DNA from: JADCGM01 sp943368345
GTDB taxonomy: Bacteria; Pseudomonadota; Alphaproteobacteria; Sphingomonadales; Sphingomonadaceae
Direction of reading: 5' to 3'
DNA length: 64,000 nt
Assembly (NCBI GenBank): GCA_943368345.1
Contig: CALRKY020000015.1
Span: 1-64,000 of the forward strand
In this document: piece by piece, positions 44,130 to 52,762 of the stretch
Layout: each line of letters opens with the position of its first letter
Position numbering within the stretch: the stretch's first letter is position 1
Position numbers and translations under genes: made by a program
The notes under the pieces: model-generated
Told to the model about the DNA's origin: nothing
Databases searched by the model: none
What the model saw: the letters and a program-made list of their open reading frames with translations, nothing else

Positions 44130-44483
44130 TCAGCCCGCCAGTTCTGCGAAATGACCGAGCACAACCGATGCCGCATAGGGCTTGGTGACATGGCGGCTGT
44201 TGGGCAGTTTCCGGGGTTTGTCGCTCGTTGAGCTCATGGCGTAAACCACCAGCACATCGGGGTTGAGCGCGCGGGCGCGGTCCGCGATGGCCCATCCGTC
44301 GAGAAGTCCGGCCAGGCGGATATCGGTAAACAGCCAGCCAAAACGCGGATCGGAGGCCTCAAGCGCCGCCATTGCCTCCCGCCCGTTGGCGCATTGCACG
44401 ACCTCATGCCCGGCAGCCTGCAGGTCGTTCACCAGCGCATCGCGCTGCAACACATCATCCTCAACGACCAGCACACGGGTCAT
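44130..44483 (-). CDS. Single-domain response regulator
   Basis: 117 residues from ATG 44483; only a receiver domain. TRVLVVEDDVLQRDALVNDL carries the acidic pair, LFTDIRLAGLLDG the phospho-acceptor aspartate, and HVTKPYAA the conserved lysine. There is no output domain and no adjacent kinase, so it works through protein-protein contact, as in CheY-like or phosphorelay intermediates. The partner is unknown. Confidence 0.88.
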   Translation of the reverse strand: MTRVLVVEDDVLQRDALVNDLQAAGHEVVQCANGREAMAALEASDPRFGWLFTDIRLAGLLDGWAIADRARALNPDVLVVYAMSSTSDKPRKLPNSRHVTKPYAASVVLGHFAELAG

Positions 44484-44603
44484 GATGACGATTTGATATT
44501 GTTGATCCAAAGTCTGGGCACGCGTCGTTCCCCCGCCGGCCATGCGATTACACCTTAACCCGCGTCGGCAGGTTCGTCGAATCACGCGATGCAGAGGATG
44601 GGA

Positions 44604-44678
44604 TGGTGGGCCCGGAGGGATTCGAACCCCCAACCAAGCCGTTATGAGCGGCCAGCTCTACCATTGAGCTACAGGCCC
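44604..44678 (-). tRNA. tRNA with CAU anticodon (elongator Met or Ile2)
   Basis: On the minus strand a 75-base cloverleaf with encoded CCA. The acceptor stem is GGGCCTG/CGGGCCC, the D arm GCTC...GAGC, the anticodon loop CTCATAA, and the T arm GGGGG-TTCGAAT-CCCTC. CAU can be elongator methionine or, when modified to lysidine, isoleucine-2; I cannot separate these by eye. It is not the initiator. Confidence 0.93.
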
Positions 44679-44692
44679 CACCGGGCGGGGCG

Positions 44693-45682
44693 TTACCGCG
44701 TCGCGTCCGCCGCTTCAAGAACCTCGTCAGCAGTGGCCGGGGTGACGCCGCGCTTGGCGAGGAACCCGAACACCGAATCGAACCAGCGATAAAACAGCCG
44801 AAGGTCCGCCGCGTCGCGGACATAGGGGGTATGGCCCGGCTCCACCGACGGCGAGTGAAAGGAAATGCTGAACAGCCTGAGATCGGTATCGAGCAAGACG
44901 CGCAACGCCTCCAGCGCATCCGCAATCGGGATGCCTTCCGGGGTCAGCGGAACCCGGCTCAGCAACCCCGTTCGGGCGAGCAGGCTCCTGACCCGACGCC
45001 CCCCTCGCCGATACAGAGGTTTGCCAAGATTGCGCAGGCCGCCAACGAAGGTCGTGGTGAGAGGCACTTCCAGCACCCGTCGTTCCTTGCCGGTCCAGTG
45101 CGGGACTGAAGGTTGGTGAACAAAATTCGGCCCGCCTTCGTCGGAATAGTCAAAGAGGGGCCGGACCGAGGTGTCCATCCGGTACCCAAGCATGTCGAGC
45201 AGCGCCTCGCTATTCGGGCCGATCCCATATCGCCCCGCCCGGAAGACCCGTGGCTGCACATCAAAGCCGGATCGGATCGCCAGGGTCAGCGCGGCGAGCT
45301 TCGCATATTCCAGCGATTTCGGGAGATTGCCGGCAAAGCTGGTGACCGGTTCCAGCACTTCGGTAAACGGCGGATTGACCCAAGCGTGCAGCTGCGCGCC
45401 AATTTGACATTCCCCGGCCTCCAGAAACCCGCGGAGCACCTCAACGCTTTGCGGTGTCGATGCGACCGGATAGTCGACAAGATAGGTCGGCGTGATCCCG
45501 AATCCGCGTAGAACCCGGTGGGCGTCCGGCAGCGCGCGGATCGCCTGAACTGACCCGGCATCCCGGCGCCGTGGTTCGGCCCAGTCAAACTCCTCCTCGG
45601 TATCGACAAACACCGCGACCCGGCGACCAAAGTTGTCGGGGAATGGGATGTGGAGGGACGGTGGCGGCGCAAACATCGCCAA
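44693..45682 (-). CDS. WalW-like polysaccharide deacetylase-family protein
   Basis: 329 residues. RRVAVFVDTEEEFDW has the metal-binding aspartates of the NodB-like barrel, followed by LLDMLGYRMDTSVRPLFDY and a late LFSISFHSPSVEPGHTPYV with the histidine motif. The resemblance is to WalW proteins of polysaccharide loci. It could deacetylate an exopolysaccharide, but no sugar genes are nearby. No signal peptide is seen. Confidence 0.75.
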   Translation of the reverse strand: MAMFAPPPSLHIPFPDNFGRRVAVFVDTEEEFDWAEPRRRDAGSVQAIRALPDAHRVLRGFGITPTYLVDYPVASTPQSVEVLRGFLEAGECQIGAQLHAWVNPPFTEVLEPVTSFAGNLPKSLEYAKLAALTLAIRSGFDVQPRVFRAGRYGIGPNSEALLDMLGYRMDTSVRPLFDYSDEGGPNFVHQPSVPHWTGKERRVLEVPLTTTFVGGLRNLGKPLYRRGGRRVRSLLARTGLLSRVPLTPEGIPIADALEALRVLLDTDLRLFSISFHSPSVEPGHTPYVRDAADLRLFYRWFDSVFGFLAKRGVTPATADEVLEAADATR

Positions 45683-45704
45683 CGAGCATTAGCGGTGGCG
45701 CGGA

Positions 45705-45860
45705 CAAAAGAAAGGGCCGGACGACAAGGTCGCCGGCCCGGAAAGGGGGCGACCCCCGGCGCGGGGGGAGGGAGATGCGCCGGGGGTCGTCGGTCGGAGC
45801 CCACGGGGGAGGTGGCTTCACGACCGTATGCTGCAATGCAGCAACAATCCCCATATGCTC
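45705..45860 (-). ncRNA. Candidate small RNA with C-rich loops and its own terminator
   Basis: Reading the minus strand: a 6-bp hairpin TGCTGC-ATT-GCAGCA (45843-45829), a hairpin with loop CTCCCCC (45817-45798), a perfect 12-bp stem GACCCCCGGCGC with loop ATCTCCCTCCCCCC (45788-45751), and a terminator whose outer stem GGGCCGG/CCGGCCC is followed by TTTCTTTT (45739-45705). C-rich loops complementary to ribosome-binding sites are typical of alphaproteobacterial trans-acting RNAs. It lies 50-200 bases after lysR and before the deacetylase, so it could be a 3'-UTR product. An ATG at 45854 after AAAGGAG allows a short open frame instead. Confidence 0.45.
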
Positions 45861-45909
45861 CTTTGAAATGATATTGTGCACCGCCGTTGGCGGCACCCCA
45901 GCTATGCAG

Positions 45910-46839
45910 TTATTGCATGAGGTGATCGGCCGGCGATCGGCGCAGGTCGAAGGCTGCCGGGACCATGCGTTTGACCAGAAAGTCCCGGAGCACACCGACC
46001 CGGACCGAGGTCTTAAGTTCGGACGGATAAACGAAATAGGTTCGGAACACCGGACCGGCGACATGGGTCAGGATTGGCCGCACCTTGCCCGAAAAACGGA
46101 TCAGGTAGCTGGGCAGCGCTGCGATGCCGATGCCCGCCTCCGCCGCCTGCAACAGCCCAAAGATATTGTTGACCGTCAAAGCCGGCTGGCGCGGCGGGCC
46201 GTGGTGGCCGACGTCCTGTATCCAATTGACCGACCGGATCGACTGCGGTGCCAGCGCGCCATAGACCAGCACCCGGTGCTGATCGAGCTCCTCCACCGAC
46301 TTGGGCTCGCCAAACCGTTCCAGATATTCGGGTGATGCACACAGCCAGTAATGTACGGGAACCAGCGATTTCTGGATCAGGTCAGCCTGATGCGGTGGAT
46401 GGAACCGGATCGCGACATCCGCCTCCCGCTTCGACAGATCGACATCGTCATCGGCGAGCAGCAGGGTCACCGCGATATCGGGGTACAGATCGATGAAATC
46501 CTTCAACTCGCGCGCCAGCCAGGTGGAGCCGAAGCTGACAGTCGTGGTCAGCCGGATCTCCCCGGTCGGGCGGTCCCGGGAGAAGTCGATCCCCTGCTGC
46601 GTCCGCTCGATCCGCTCGTGCATGTCATGTGTGGCAGCATGCAGCTGTTCGCCTTCATGGGTCAGCGCAAGACCGCGGGCATGCCGGTGGAACAATTTCG
46701 CCCGCGTCGTTGCTTCAAGGCCCTGGATTTGCCGGGACAGGGCGGGCTGGCTCATCCCCAAACGGCGAGCGGCCTCGGTAAAACTGCCCGACTCCGCCAC
46801 ACAGTGGAACAGCCGCAATTTTTCCCAATCAAGATGCAC
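45910..46839 (-). CDS. LysR-family transcriptional regulator
   Basis: 309 residues. The helix-turn-helix is WEKLRLFHCVAESGSFTEAA then LGMSQPALSRQIQGLE, followed by a periplasmic-binding-like effector domain ending about residue 290. It starts two bases after the trxB stop, so the two are co-transcribed, which suggests redox-linked control. The target and effector are unknown. Confidence 0.93.
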   Translation of the reverse strand: MHLDWEKLRLFHCVAESGSFTEAARRLGMSQPALSRQIQGLEATTRAKLFHRHARGLALTHEGEQLHAATHDMHERIERTQQGIDFSRDRPTGEIRLTTTVSFGSTWLARELKDFIDLYPDIAVTLLLADDDVDLSKREADVAIRFHPPHQADLIQKSLVPVHYWLCASPEYLERFGEPKSVEELDQHRVLVYGALAPQSIRSVNWIQDVGHHGPPRQPALTVNNIFGLLQAAEAGIGIAALPSYLIRFSGKVRPILTHVAGPVFRTYFVYPSELKTSVRVGVLRDFLVKRMVPAAFDLRRSPADHLMQ

Positions 46840-46841
46840 GG

Positions 46842-47813
46842 CTATTCCGCCGCCTCGGCATGAGCAACCGCCTCGACATGATGCGCCAGGAACCGCTCAG
46901 CATCGAGGGCTGCCATACAGCCCATGCCAGCAGAGGTTACGGCCTGACGGTAGATTTTGTCGGTCACATCGCCAGCAGCAAATACGCCGGGCACCGACGT
47001 TGCGGTGCTGCCGCGCTCGAGCAGTATATAGCCCTCCTCGTCCATCGCGAGCTTGCCGCGAAACAGCTCGGTCGCCGGGTCATGACCAATCGCGACGAAC
47101 AGGCCATCGACTGCCAGCATGCGCCCGTCCCCGCCCTGCGTATCCGCCAGCCGAACCGCGGTGACACCCGGCGGCGACTCCGTGCCGATGACTTCGGCGA
47201 CCTCGGCGTTCCAGATCACCTCCACCTTGGGATTGGCGAACAGGCGGGCCTGATTGGTCTTGTCCGCCCGGAGGAAATCGCGCCGGTGGATGAGGGTGAC
47301 CTTGCTGGCAAAATTGGTGAGGAACAGGGCTTCCTCAACCGCCGTATTGCCCCCGCCGACAACGGCCACAACCTTGCCGCGATAAAAGAAACCGTCGCAG
47401 GTCGCGCAGGCCGAAACGCCAAAACCGCGAAATTTTTCCTCGGTCGGCAGGCCGAGCCAGCGCGCCGAGGCACCGGTGGCAATGACGATAGTGTCGCCGG
47501 TATATTTCACCCCGGAATCGCCCATCGCCACAAAAGGCCGTCGGGTCAAATCGACCGACACAATCGTGTCGGAAATCAACTGGGTCCCGACATGTTCTGC
47601 CTGCGCCGCCATCTTGACCATCAAGTCAGGCCCCATGATCGAGGTTTCCCCCGGCCAATTCTCGACATCCGTCGTAATGGTCAGCTGCCCGCCGGGCTGG
47701 ATCCCCTGAACCAGAACCGGGGACAGCGCAGCCCGCGCGGCATAGACCGCCGCCGTATAGCCTGCCGGCCCGGAGCCAATGATCAACACCCGGCTATGCA
47801 CATTCTCACCCAT
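46842..47813 (-). CDS. trxB: Thioredoxin-disulfide reductase
   Basis: 323 residues from ATG 47813. FAD-binding SRVLIIGSGPAGYTAAVYAA, the redox-active CATCDG in SACATCDGFFYRG, NADPH-binding VVGGGNTAVEEALFL, and the second FAD contact VFAAGDVTDKIYRQAVTSAG. It reduces thioredoxin with NADPH. Upstream of lysR in one transcript. Confidence 0.96.
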   Translation of the reverse strand: MGENVHSRVLIIGSGPAGYTAAVYAARAALSPVLVQGIQPGGQLTITTDVENWPGETSIMGPDLMVKMAAQAEHVGTQLISDTIVSVDLTRRPFVAMGDSGVKYTGDTIVIATGASARWLGLPTEEKFRGFGVSACATCDGFFYRGKVVAVVGGGNTAVEEALFLTNFASKVTLIHRRDFLRADKTNQARLFANPKVEVIWNAEVAEVIGTESPPGVTAVRLADTQGGDGRMLAVDGLFVAIGHDPATELFRGKLAMDEEGYILLERGSTATSVPGVFAAGDVTDKIYRQAVTSAGMGCMAALDAERFLAHHVEAVAHAEAAE

Positions 47814-47846
47814 CAAATTCTGCCCGTTTCCTGAAGTCGCACGTAT

Positions 47847-49109
47847 TTAGGTTGCCCCGGCCCGGCTTGCGACCCCACCGGCCTGCAACGCCGGCAAATT
47901 CACAACAAACCGGTGCGGTTCAACGATGAAGCTGCCACCAAGCCGGCCGGCGAGTTGGGCAACCAGTCGGAGCGCAAACCCAAGGCCGACCATCGGCATC
48001 GCCCGGTCGCCGCCATCCGGCGTTTCGACATCAATCGCCGGGTTCCGCAGTTCATCATTGCTCCAGCCCGCCAGGCAGGCCGGCCGGGTCAGAGAAATCG
48101 CAATCCGGTCCCCGGGCAAGGGAACGGCCTCCAACTCGAACAGTTCGGCCTGTCCGGCAAGGCTCAGAACACCGGCGAGCAGACGCTCGACCAGCCGCTG
48201 CAGCGCCTGACTGTCGACCTGCATCCAGATCGACTGCCCGCCGAGCACGACCAATGTCGCCTGACGATCAACGGCAAGGCTTGCGAACCGGTCCATCGCC
48301 TGGTCGAGGACCGGGCGCACGTCGATCCAGCCGAGATCAACCGGGTAGCGCCCGAGGTCGAGTCGCGCCGCATCGGTCATGTCTTCCAGCGCCGACAACA
48401 AAGTCGCGCCGGTGGTCAGGATGCGCTGGGCCGCGTCGCGCATCGCGGGAGGTGCGGGCCCAAAGGGCTGCTGCACGATCATATCGGCAAATCCGACAAT
48501 GGCCCCGAGCGGCGACCGCACTTCATGCGCCAATCGCGCCTCTTCATCCGGCGACGGAGGCGGGACGATGACCGGCCGGACGCGGTCGGTTTGCACATTG
48601 CCCCGGTAGCCGGTGAAACGCCCGTCCCGCAGGCTGAAAACCGGATGCCCGCTCAATCGCCAACCGTTCCATTCGATGTCCAGAAACGGTTGATGCCAAT
48701 CGATGGCCCGCTGGATCTCAGTCGATCCCTCCGCGATATCGACCAGCGCTATATCGGAGAGACCGCCTGGCGGTGCCGTTTCAAAGCGTAGCGGACCGAC
48801 AAAGGCGCAGTCCCAATCAATCGGCGCACCGTCAGTCCTGTCGGGATCACCACCCTTTTGCAGCTCGTCAGAAAGGTCCTGAAGCTGCCCGATCGCCAGA
48901 TTGACCGACGGATGGCGCACCGCCGCTGGCTCCGGTTGCTCGACCAAGGGCGTTGCGAGCAAGGCCGCGAGCAGCGCGATGGCTTCGCGCCGCTGGTCCG
49001 CCGACATTTCACGCGCGATGAGCAGGTCGAGCAACTGCCGCGCGGCAGCAGCACGCACCTGCGCACCTCCGCTTGCAACGCCGTTGCTGTCGTTCCTGCC
49101 TGCCGACAT
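47847..49109 (-). CDS. Histidine-kinase-like protein with atypical ATPase domain
   Basis: 420 residues. A PAS-like segment (about 140-180) precedes a HisKA domain, LAHEVRSPLGAIVGFADMIV, with the phospho-acceptor histidine near residue 195. In the C-terminal domain only a late VGLGFALRLVAQLAGRLGG resembles the G2 box. The N box reads LVERLLAGVL without the usual asparagine, and no DxGxG is found. It may have weak or no kinase activity, or act as a phosphatase or phosphotransfer protein. No response regulator is adjacent and no membrane helix is seen. Confidence 0.8.
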   Translation of the reverse strand: MSAGRNDSNGVASGGAQVRAAAARQLLDLLIAREMSADQRREAIALLAALLATPLVEQPEPAAVRHPSVNLAIGQLQDLSDELQKGGDPDRTDGAPIDWDCAFVGPLRFETAPPGGLSDIALVDIAEGSTEIQRAIDWHQPFLDIEWNGWRLSGHPVFSLRDGRFTGYRGNVQTDRVRPVIVPPPSPDEEARLAHEVRSPLGAIVGFADMIVQQPFGPAPPAMRDAAQRILTTGATLLSALEDMTDAARLDLGRYPVDLGWIDVRPVLDQAMDRFASLAVDRQATLVVLGGQSIWMQVDSQALQRLVERLLAGVLSLAGQAELFELEAVPLPGDRIAISLTRPACLAGWSNDELRNPAIDVETPDGGDRAMPMVGLGFALRLVAQLAGRLGGSFIVEPHRFVVNLPALQAGGVASRAGAT

Positions 49110-49230
49110 CGACCCCTCGCCCCAGCGTCAATCTAGGCCGACAATCGCGGACGCGCCAGAGCGACCAACTATTGCGCGATGTTGAAATATTATTGTTGTG
49201 AACCGTCCTTCGACATGGCAGATTTTGCGT

Positions 49231-49713
49231 ATGGCTGCACAAAATCGACATCAACTCGATGCAACGGATCGGGTGATTCTCCGCCACCTTCAGCATGACG
49301 GGCGCGTTACCAACGTCGAACTGGCCTCCCGCGCCGGACTGACAGCCCCGCCCTGTCTGCGCCGGGTCCGGACGCTGGAGGAAAGCGGGGTCATCAAGGG
49401 CTATCACGCCGATCTCAACCCCGAGTCGCTCGGCTATGGCATCACGGTGTTTGCGATGGTCTCATTGAAAAGCCAGGCCGAGACCGACCTCCGGGCCTTT
49501 GAAGACCATATCGCGCAGCTCCCGCAGGTCCGGGAATGCCATATGCTGAATGGAGAGATTGATTTCATCCTGAAAATTGTGGCGCATGATTTGCAGGAAT
49601 TTCAACGCTTTCTAACCAGTGAGCTGACGCCCGCGCCCAATGTCAGCCATGTCAAAACCTCCCTGACCATTCGCGCCTCCAAAAACCTGCCCGGCGTGCC
49701 GGTCGACGCCTGA
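49231..49713 (+). CDS. Lrp/AsnC-family transcriptional regulator
   Basis: 160 residues from ATG 49231; an upstream in-frame GTG at 49198 lies next to a TATTATT-like -10 element, so a start there would be nearly leaderless. The helix-turn-helix DATDRVILRHLQHDGRVTNV is followed by LASRAGLTAPPCLRRVRTLE, and the RAM effector-binding domain (YGITVFAMVSLKSQAETDLR) completes it. Such proteins sense amino acids. It lies eight bases before aat. Confidence 0.92.
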   Translation: MAAQNRHQLDATDRVILRHLQHDGRVTNVELASRAGLTAPPCLRRVRTLEESGVIKGYHADLNPESLGYGITVFAMVSLKSQAETDLRAFEDHIAQLPQVRECHMLNGEIDFILKIVAHDLQEFQRFLTSELTPAPNVSHVKTSLTIRASKNLPGVPVDA

Positions 49714-49720
49714 CGCCGGT

Positions 49721-50422
49721 TTGGCGGCGCTCGATCCTGACCTGCTGATCCGGGCCTATTCGGCCGGAATCTTCCCGATGGGCGACGCGCGCGATGTCGA
49801 TGACCTCTATTGGGTCGAACCGAAATCGCGTGGGGTGCTGCCCCTGTCGGAATTCCACCTGTCGCGGTCACTGGCAAAGCTGCTGCTGCGGGAGGTTTTC
49901 GAGCACCGGGTCAATACCGCGTTCGCGGAGGTCATGCAGCGCTGTGCGGCCCCCGGCACCGGCCGACAGGAAAGCTGGATCAATCCACCCATCGTCGCCG
50001 CCTACACCGCCTTGCACCACCGGGGACTTGCCCATTCGGTGGAATGCTGGCGCGACGGCATACTGGTCGGCGGACTCTACGGCGTTGCGCTCGGCGCCGC
50101 GTTCTTCGGGGAGAGCATGTTCACCAGCCAGCGGGATGCCTCAAAGGCGGCGCTGGCCCATCTGGTCGCGCGCCTTGGCTATGGCGGTTTCACGCTGCTC
50201 GACACCCAATTCCTGACACCCCATCTCGCCAGCTTCGGCGCGGTGGAAATCTCCCGCGCCGCCTATCATGGGGCACTGACCGCAGCGCTGGGTGTTGCGT
50301 CCGATTTTACCGCACTGGACGGTGCAGCCGGCTCCCTGGATTTGCCGGGGACAATGGTGTCGGGCCCCATTTCCGGGAAGCGCATCGTGCAGCTTCTGAC
50401 CCAGACGTCAAAGACCGGGTGA
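49721..50422 (+). CDS. aat: Leucyl/phenylalanyl-tRNA-protein transferase
   Basis: 233 residues from TTG 49721 (no ATG fits). It starts LDPDLLIRAYSAGIFPMGDA, followed by YWVEPKSRGVLPL, CAAPGTGRQESWINPPIVAA, AFFGESMFTSQRDASKAAL and TLLDTQFLTPHLASFGAVEI, all family landmarks. It adds Leu or Phe to proteins with N-terminal Lys or Arg and so feeds them to ClpS/ClpAP. Its 3' end overlaps the convergent DUF2155 gene by 157 bases. Confidence 0.94.
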   Translation: MAALDPDLLIRAYSAGIFPMGDARDVDDLYWVEPKSRGVLPLSEFHLSRSLAKLLLREVFEHRVNTAFAEVMQRCAAPGTGRQESWINPPIVAAYTALHHRGLAHSVECWRDGILVGGLYGVALGAAFFGESMFTSQRDASKAALAHLVARLGYGGFTLLDTQFLTPHLASFGAVEISRAAYHGALTAALGVASDFTALDGAAGSLDLPGTMVSGPISGKRIVQLLTQTSKTG

Positions 50423-50760
50423 TCAAAACTGTTGAGCGACGGCGATTCGGCGTAGAGCCAGCCGGAAAATAATCGCTTGCGCGTTGTCAGGTCATCAATC
50501 TGCACAAAGCCGCCGGTCAGGGTCGGCCGTTCCCACGGCGGCGTGGTTTCGCAGGCGCGTAACGTGATCGCCAATCGCCCTGATGCGACGCGGGTCCCGG
50601 GGCGGAGCAGATATTCCTGCACCCGCCCATTCTGCTTGCTCAGCAAGGCAATCTTGGCTGTCCGTTCCGCCATCGGGGTCGGCGTCAGCGGCAACGGCTT
50701 GGCGGGTGGAGTCGCCGGAGCCACCGTCAACGCCGCTGCTGCCGCCAGCGCCAGTATCAC
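50266..50760 (-). CDS. DUF2155-domain exported protein
   Basis: 164 residues from GTG 50760, overlapping the mlaD stop (GTGA). Signal peptide first, then DUF2155: KIALLSKQNGRVQEYLLRPG, RACETTPPWERP and RLFSGWLYAESPSLNSFDHP, with cysteines in RACET and VRSCT. The alanine/proline/serine-rich C-terminal tail lies in the region overlapping aat. Function unknown; typically encoded with envelope genes in alphaproteobacteria. Confidence 0.88.
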   Translation of the reverse strand: MILALAAAAALTVAPATPPAKPLPLTPTPMAERTAKIALLSKQNGRVQEYLLRPGTRVASGRLAITLRACETTPPWERPTLTGGFVQIDDLTTRKRLFSGWLYAESPSLNSFDHPVFDVWVRSCTMRFPEMGPDTIVPGKSREPAAPSSAVKSDATPSAAVSAP

Positions 50761-51245
50761 TGCGCCGCCTCGTCCTTTTTCACCGGATCCTTGGTCTGGT
50801 TCACGAAACTGCCAATCAAACTCATCAGATCGACCGAACCCTGCGTGTCGCTGATTTCGTCCCCGGCCCGGAGCATGTCGGTTTCGCCGCCCGGCGACAG
50901 CCGGACATAATTGCCGCCCAAGATACCCTCCGAAGTGATCGCTGCGCTCGAGTCGACCGGCAGCTTGACGCCGTTGTCGATCGAAATGGACAGGATCGCC
51001 TGATAGGTCGCTGGATCAAGCTTTTCGGAAATCACCGTTCCAACCTTGATTCCGGACAATTGCACATCGGTCCCGACTGAGACGCCGCTGACGTTCGGGA
51101 AGCGGGCTGTCACGACATAGCCGTTGCCCGACCGCGCACCCTCGGTTCGGTCATAAGCATAAGTGATGAACCAGACGCCGATGACCAGCACGACCAGGCC
51201 GATCAGCGCCTCGGCAACATTTTCTTTCAGCAACGCCCGCATCAT
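50757..51245 (-). CDS. mlaD: Phospholipid transport protein MlaD
   Basis: 162 residues: N-terminal membrane helix AEALIGLVVLVIGVWFITYA and an MCE domain, VTARFPNVSGVSVGTDVQLS then GIKVGTVISEKL, and GILGGNYVRLSPGGE. MlaD is the periplasmic-facing subunit of the Mla lipid transporter that maintains outer-membrane asymmetry. It overlaps both neighbours by four bases. The ATPase and permease genes are not in the window. Confidence 0.92.
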   Translation of the reverse strand: MMRALLKENVAEALIGLVVLVIGVWFITYAYDRTEGARSGNGYVVTARFPNVSGVSVGTDVQLSGIKVGTVISEKLDPATYQAILSISIDNGVKLPVDSSAAITSEGILGGNYVRLSPGGETDMLRAGDEISDTQGSVDLMSLIGSFVNQTKDPVKKDEAAQ

Positions 51246-51619
51246 TCAGGTTTCCATGCTTGATAATCACCGGTCGCCCGAGCGCGCTTGCCGCCCTTTG
51301 ACAAGGCACCGGCGGGTGCGAAGGCGTCGGTCGTGCCGGTCAGATTTGGTGACCAGGGCTGCTCCCAGACTTTCATCGGCGGTTGATCGGCGGGAACCTG
51401 ATCGACGGTCCGGTGCAGCCAGATCAGCCATTCCGGCGGCACCCGAGTCGCTTCATTCTCTCCGGAATAGATTACCCAGCGCCGCTTTCCGCCGGACGCC
51501 TGATAATAGACATTGCCAGTCTCATCCCGGCCCATCTCGGTGCCGAGGCGCTTGGTTTCGAGCCAGGTTCCCCATGTCGGGCCGTCCCACCAAGTGAAAA
51601 GCGACTTCAGAAAACGCAT
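51242..51619 (-). CDS. NADH:ubiquinone oxidoreductase accessory subunit, NDUFA12 family
   Basis: 125 residues: SLFTWWDGPTWGTWLETKRL, then GNVYYQASGGKRRWVIYSGE and PPEWLIWLHRTVDQVPADQP, the NDUFA12/B17.2 signature. In alphaproteobacteria this is a supernumerary complex I subunit shared with mitochondria. It heads the minus-strand run NDUFA12-mlaD-DUF2155. Confidence 0.93.
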   Translation of the reverse strand: MRFLKSLFTWWDGPTWGTWLETKRLGTEMGRDETGNVYYQASGGKRRWVIYSGENEATRVPPEWLIWLHRTVDQVPADQPPMKVWEQPWSPNLTGTTDAFAPAGALSKGGKRARATGDYQAWKPE

Positions 51620-51760
51620 GTTATACCGTCCAGATTGGTCCCGGGCCTTAGAGCCTCAATTGCCGCCAAGACGCAAGGATTATGGCAGGGGCACTGGATT
51701 GCGCCCGCCTCCCCTCCGGCCTAACGTCGGGACTGGATTCGACATGAAGGAACAGGCCGA

Positions 51761-52261
51761 ATGGCTGGAAGCGTCAACAAGGTAATTTTGGTCGGCAATC
51801 TGGGACGCGATCCTGAGATCAAATCGCTGCCGAGTGGCGGGAAGCTGGCCAATCTCAATATCGCCACATCAGAAAACTGGCGCGACAAGAACAGCGGGGA
51901 ACGCCGGGAGAAAACCGAATGGCACCGGGTCGTGATTTTCGACGAGAATCTGGCCAAGGTTGCCGAGCAATATCTGCGTAAAGGCTCAAAGGTTTACCTC
52001 GAAGGTCAGTTGCAGACCCGCAAATGGCAGGACCAGTCCGGCGCCGAAAAATATTCGACTGAGGTTGTGCTGCAACGCTTTAACTCCACTCTCGTCATGC
52101 TGGATGGCCGCGGCGAAGGCGGCGGTGCAGGCGCTACCGGCGGGGATTATTCCGGCGGAGGCGGTGATTATGGTCGATCAAATGATTTTGGCGGTGGCCA
52201 GAAAAAGGGCTCAGTCGGCGGGGCATTTGATGCCGATCTGGACGATGACGTGCCGTTCTGA
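51761..52261 (+). CDS. ssb: Single-stranded DNA-binding protein
   Basis: 166 residues. The OB fold begins AGSVNKVILVGNLGRDPEIK, with EWHRVVIFDENLAKVAEQYL and GSKVYLEGQLQTRKWQDQSG. A glycine-rich linker leads to the acidic tip DLDDDVPF, which recruits repair and replication partners. It is divergent from the NDUFA12 gene. Confidence 0.97.
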   Translation: MAGSVNKVILVGNLGRDPEIKSLPSGGKLANLNIATSENWRDKNSGERREKTEWHRVVIFDENLAKVAEQYLRKGSKVYLEGQLQTRKWQDQSGAEKYSTEVVLQRFNSTLVMLDGRGEGGGAGATGGDYSGGGGDYGRSNDFGGGQKKGSVGGAFDADLDDDVPF

Positions 52262-52335
52262 GGCCGAGAACACGTTTTAGGCTTGCCAGGATGGCCGCGA
52301 CATGATTGCATCGCGGCGAAATGATGAGGTGTACG

Positions 52336-52710
52336 ATGCTTGTTCGTTCGATGCTGTTTGCAACCACACTCGTGTTCGGAACGGCCAGCACGGCCGCGAC
52401 CGGCGGCCAAGCCCGGACTGGTGAGGAAACGGCCGTCACGGCGCCAGGCGATGATGGGTCGACACCGCGCCCGATCCGCATTTGGGTCACTGGCAAACCG
52501 ACCGCGCTCGACAAAGCCAGCGACGCACTGTCGCGGCAAGGCTGGCGCGGCATCGAATTGCACGTCGCCGACCGCCCGCCCTTCTTCAACGGTTACCTGA
52601 TGGCCAAGGCCGACCGGGAAACGATGAAGGCAATCTACAAGGACCTGACCGCGCTGGAATCGACCTATGGTGTGAAGCTTGCCTCAATCAATGCCCGGTT
52701 AACCCCATAA
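52336..52710 (+). CDS. Exported hypothetical protein
   Basis: 124 residues from ATG 52336, preferred over ATG 52321 because of the GAGG six bases upstream. Signal peptide LVRSMLFATTLVFGTASTAA. The mature part has RPIRIWVTGKPTALDKASDA and GWRGIELHVADRPPFFNGYL and no cysteine. No family recognised. It stands between ssb and exoD on the same strand. Confidence 0.65.
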   Translation: MLVRSMLFATTLVFGTASTAATGGQARTGEETAVTAPGDDGSTPRPIRIWVTGKPTALDKASDALSRQGWRGIELHVADRPPFFNGYLMAKADRETMKAIYKDLTALESTYGVKLASINARLTP

Positions 52711-52762
52711 ACCGGCAGGCAATCTTTCACCTGCAACATCTTTGCGATAGAGGCAGCGCGCC

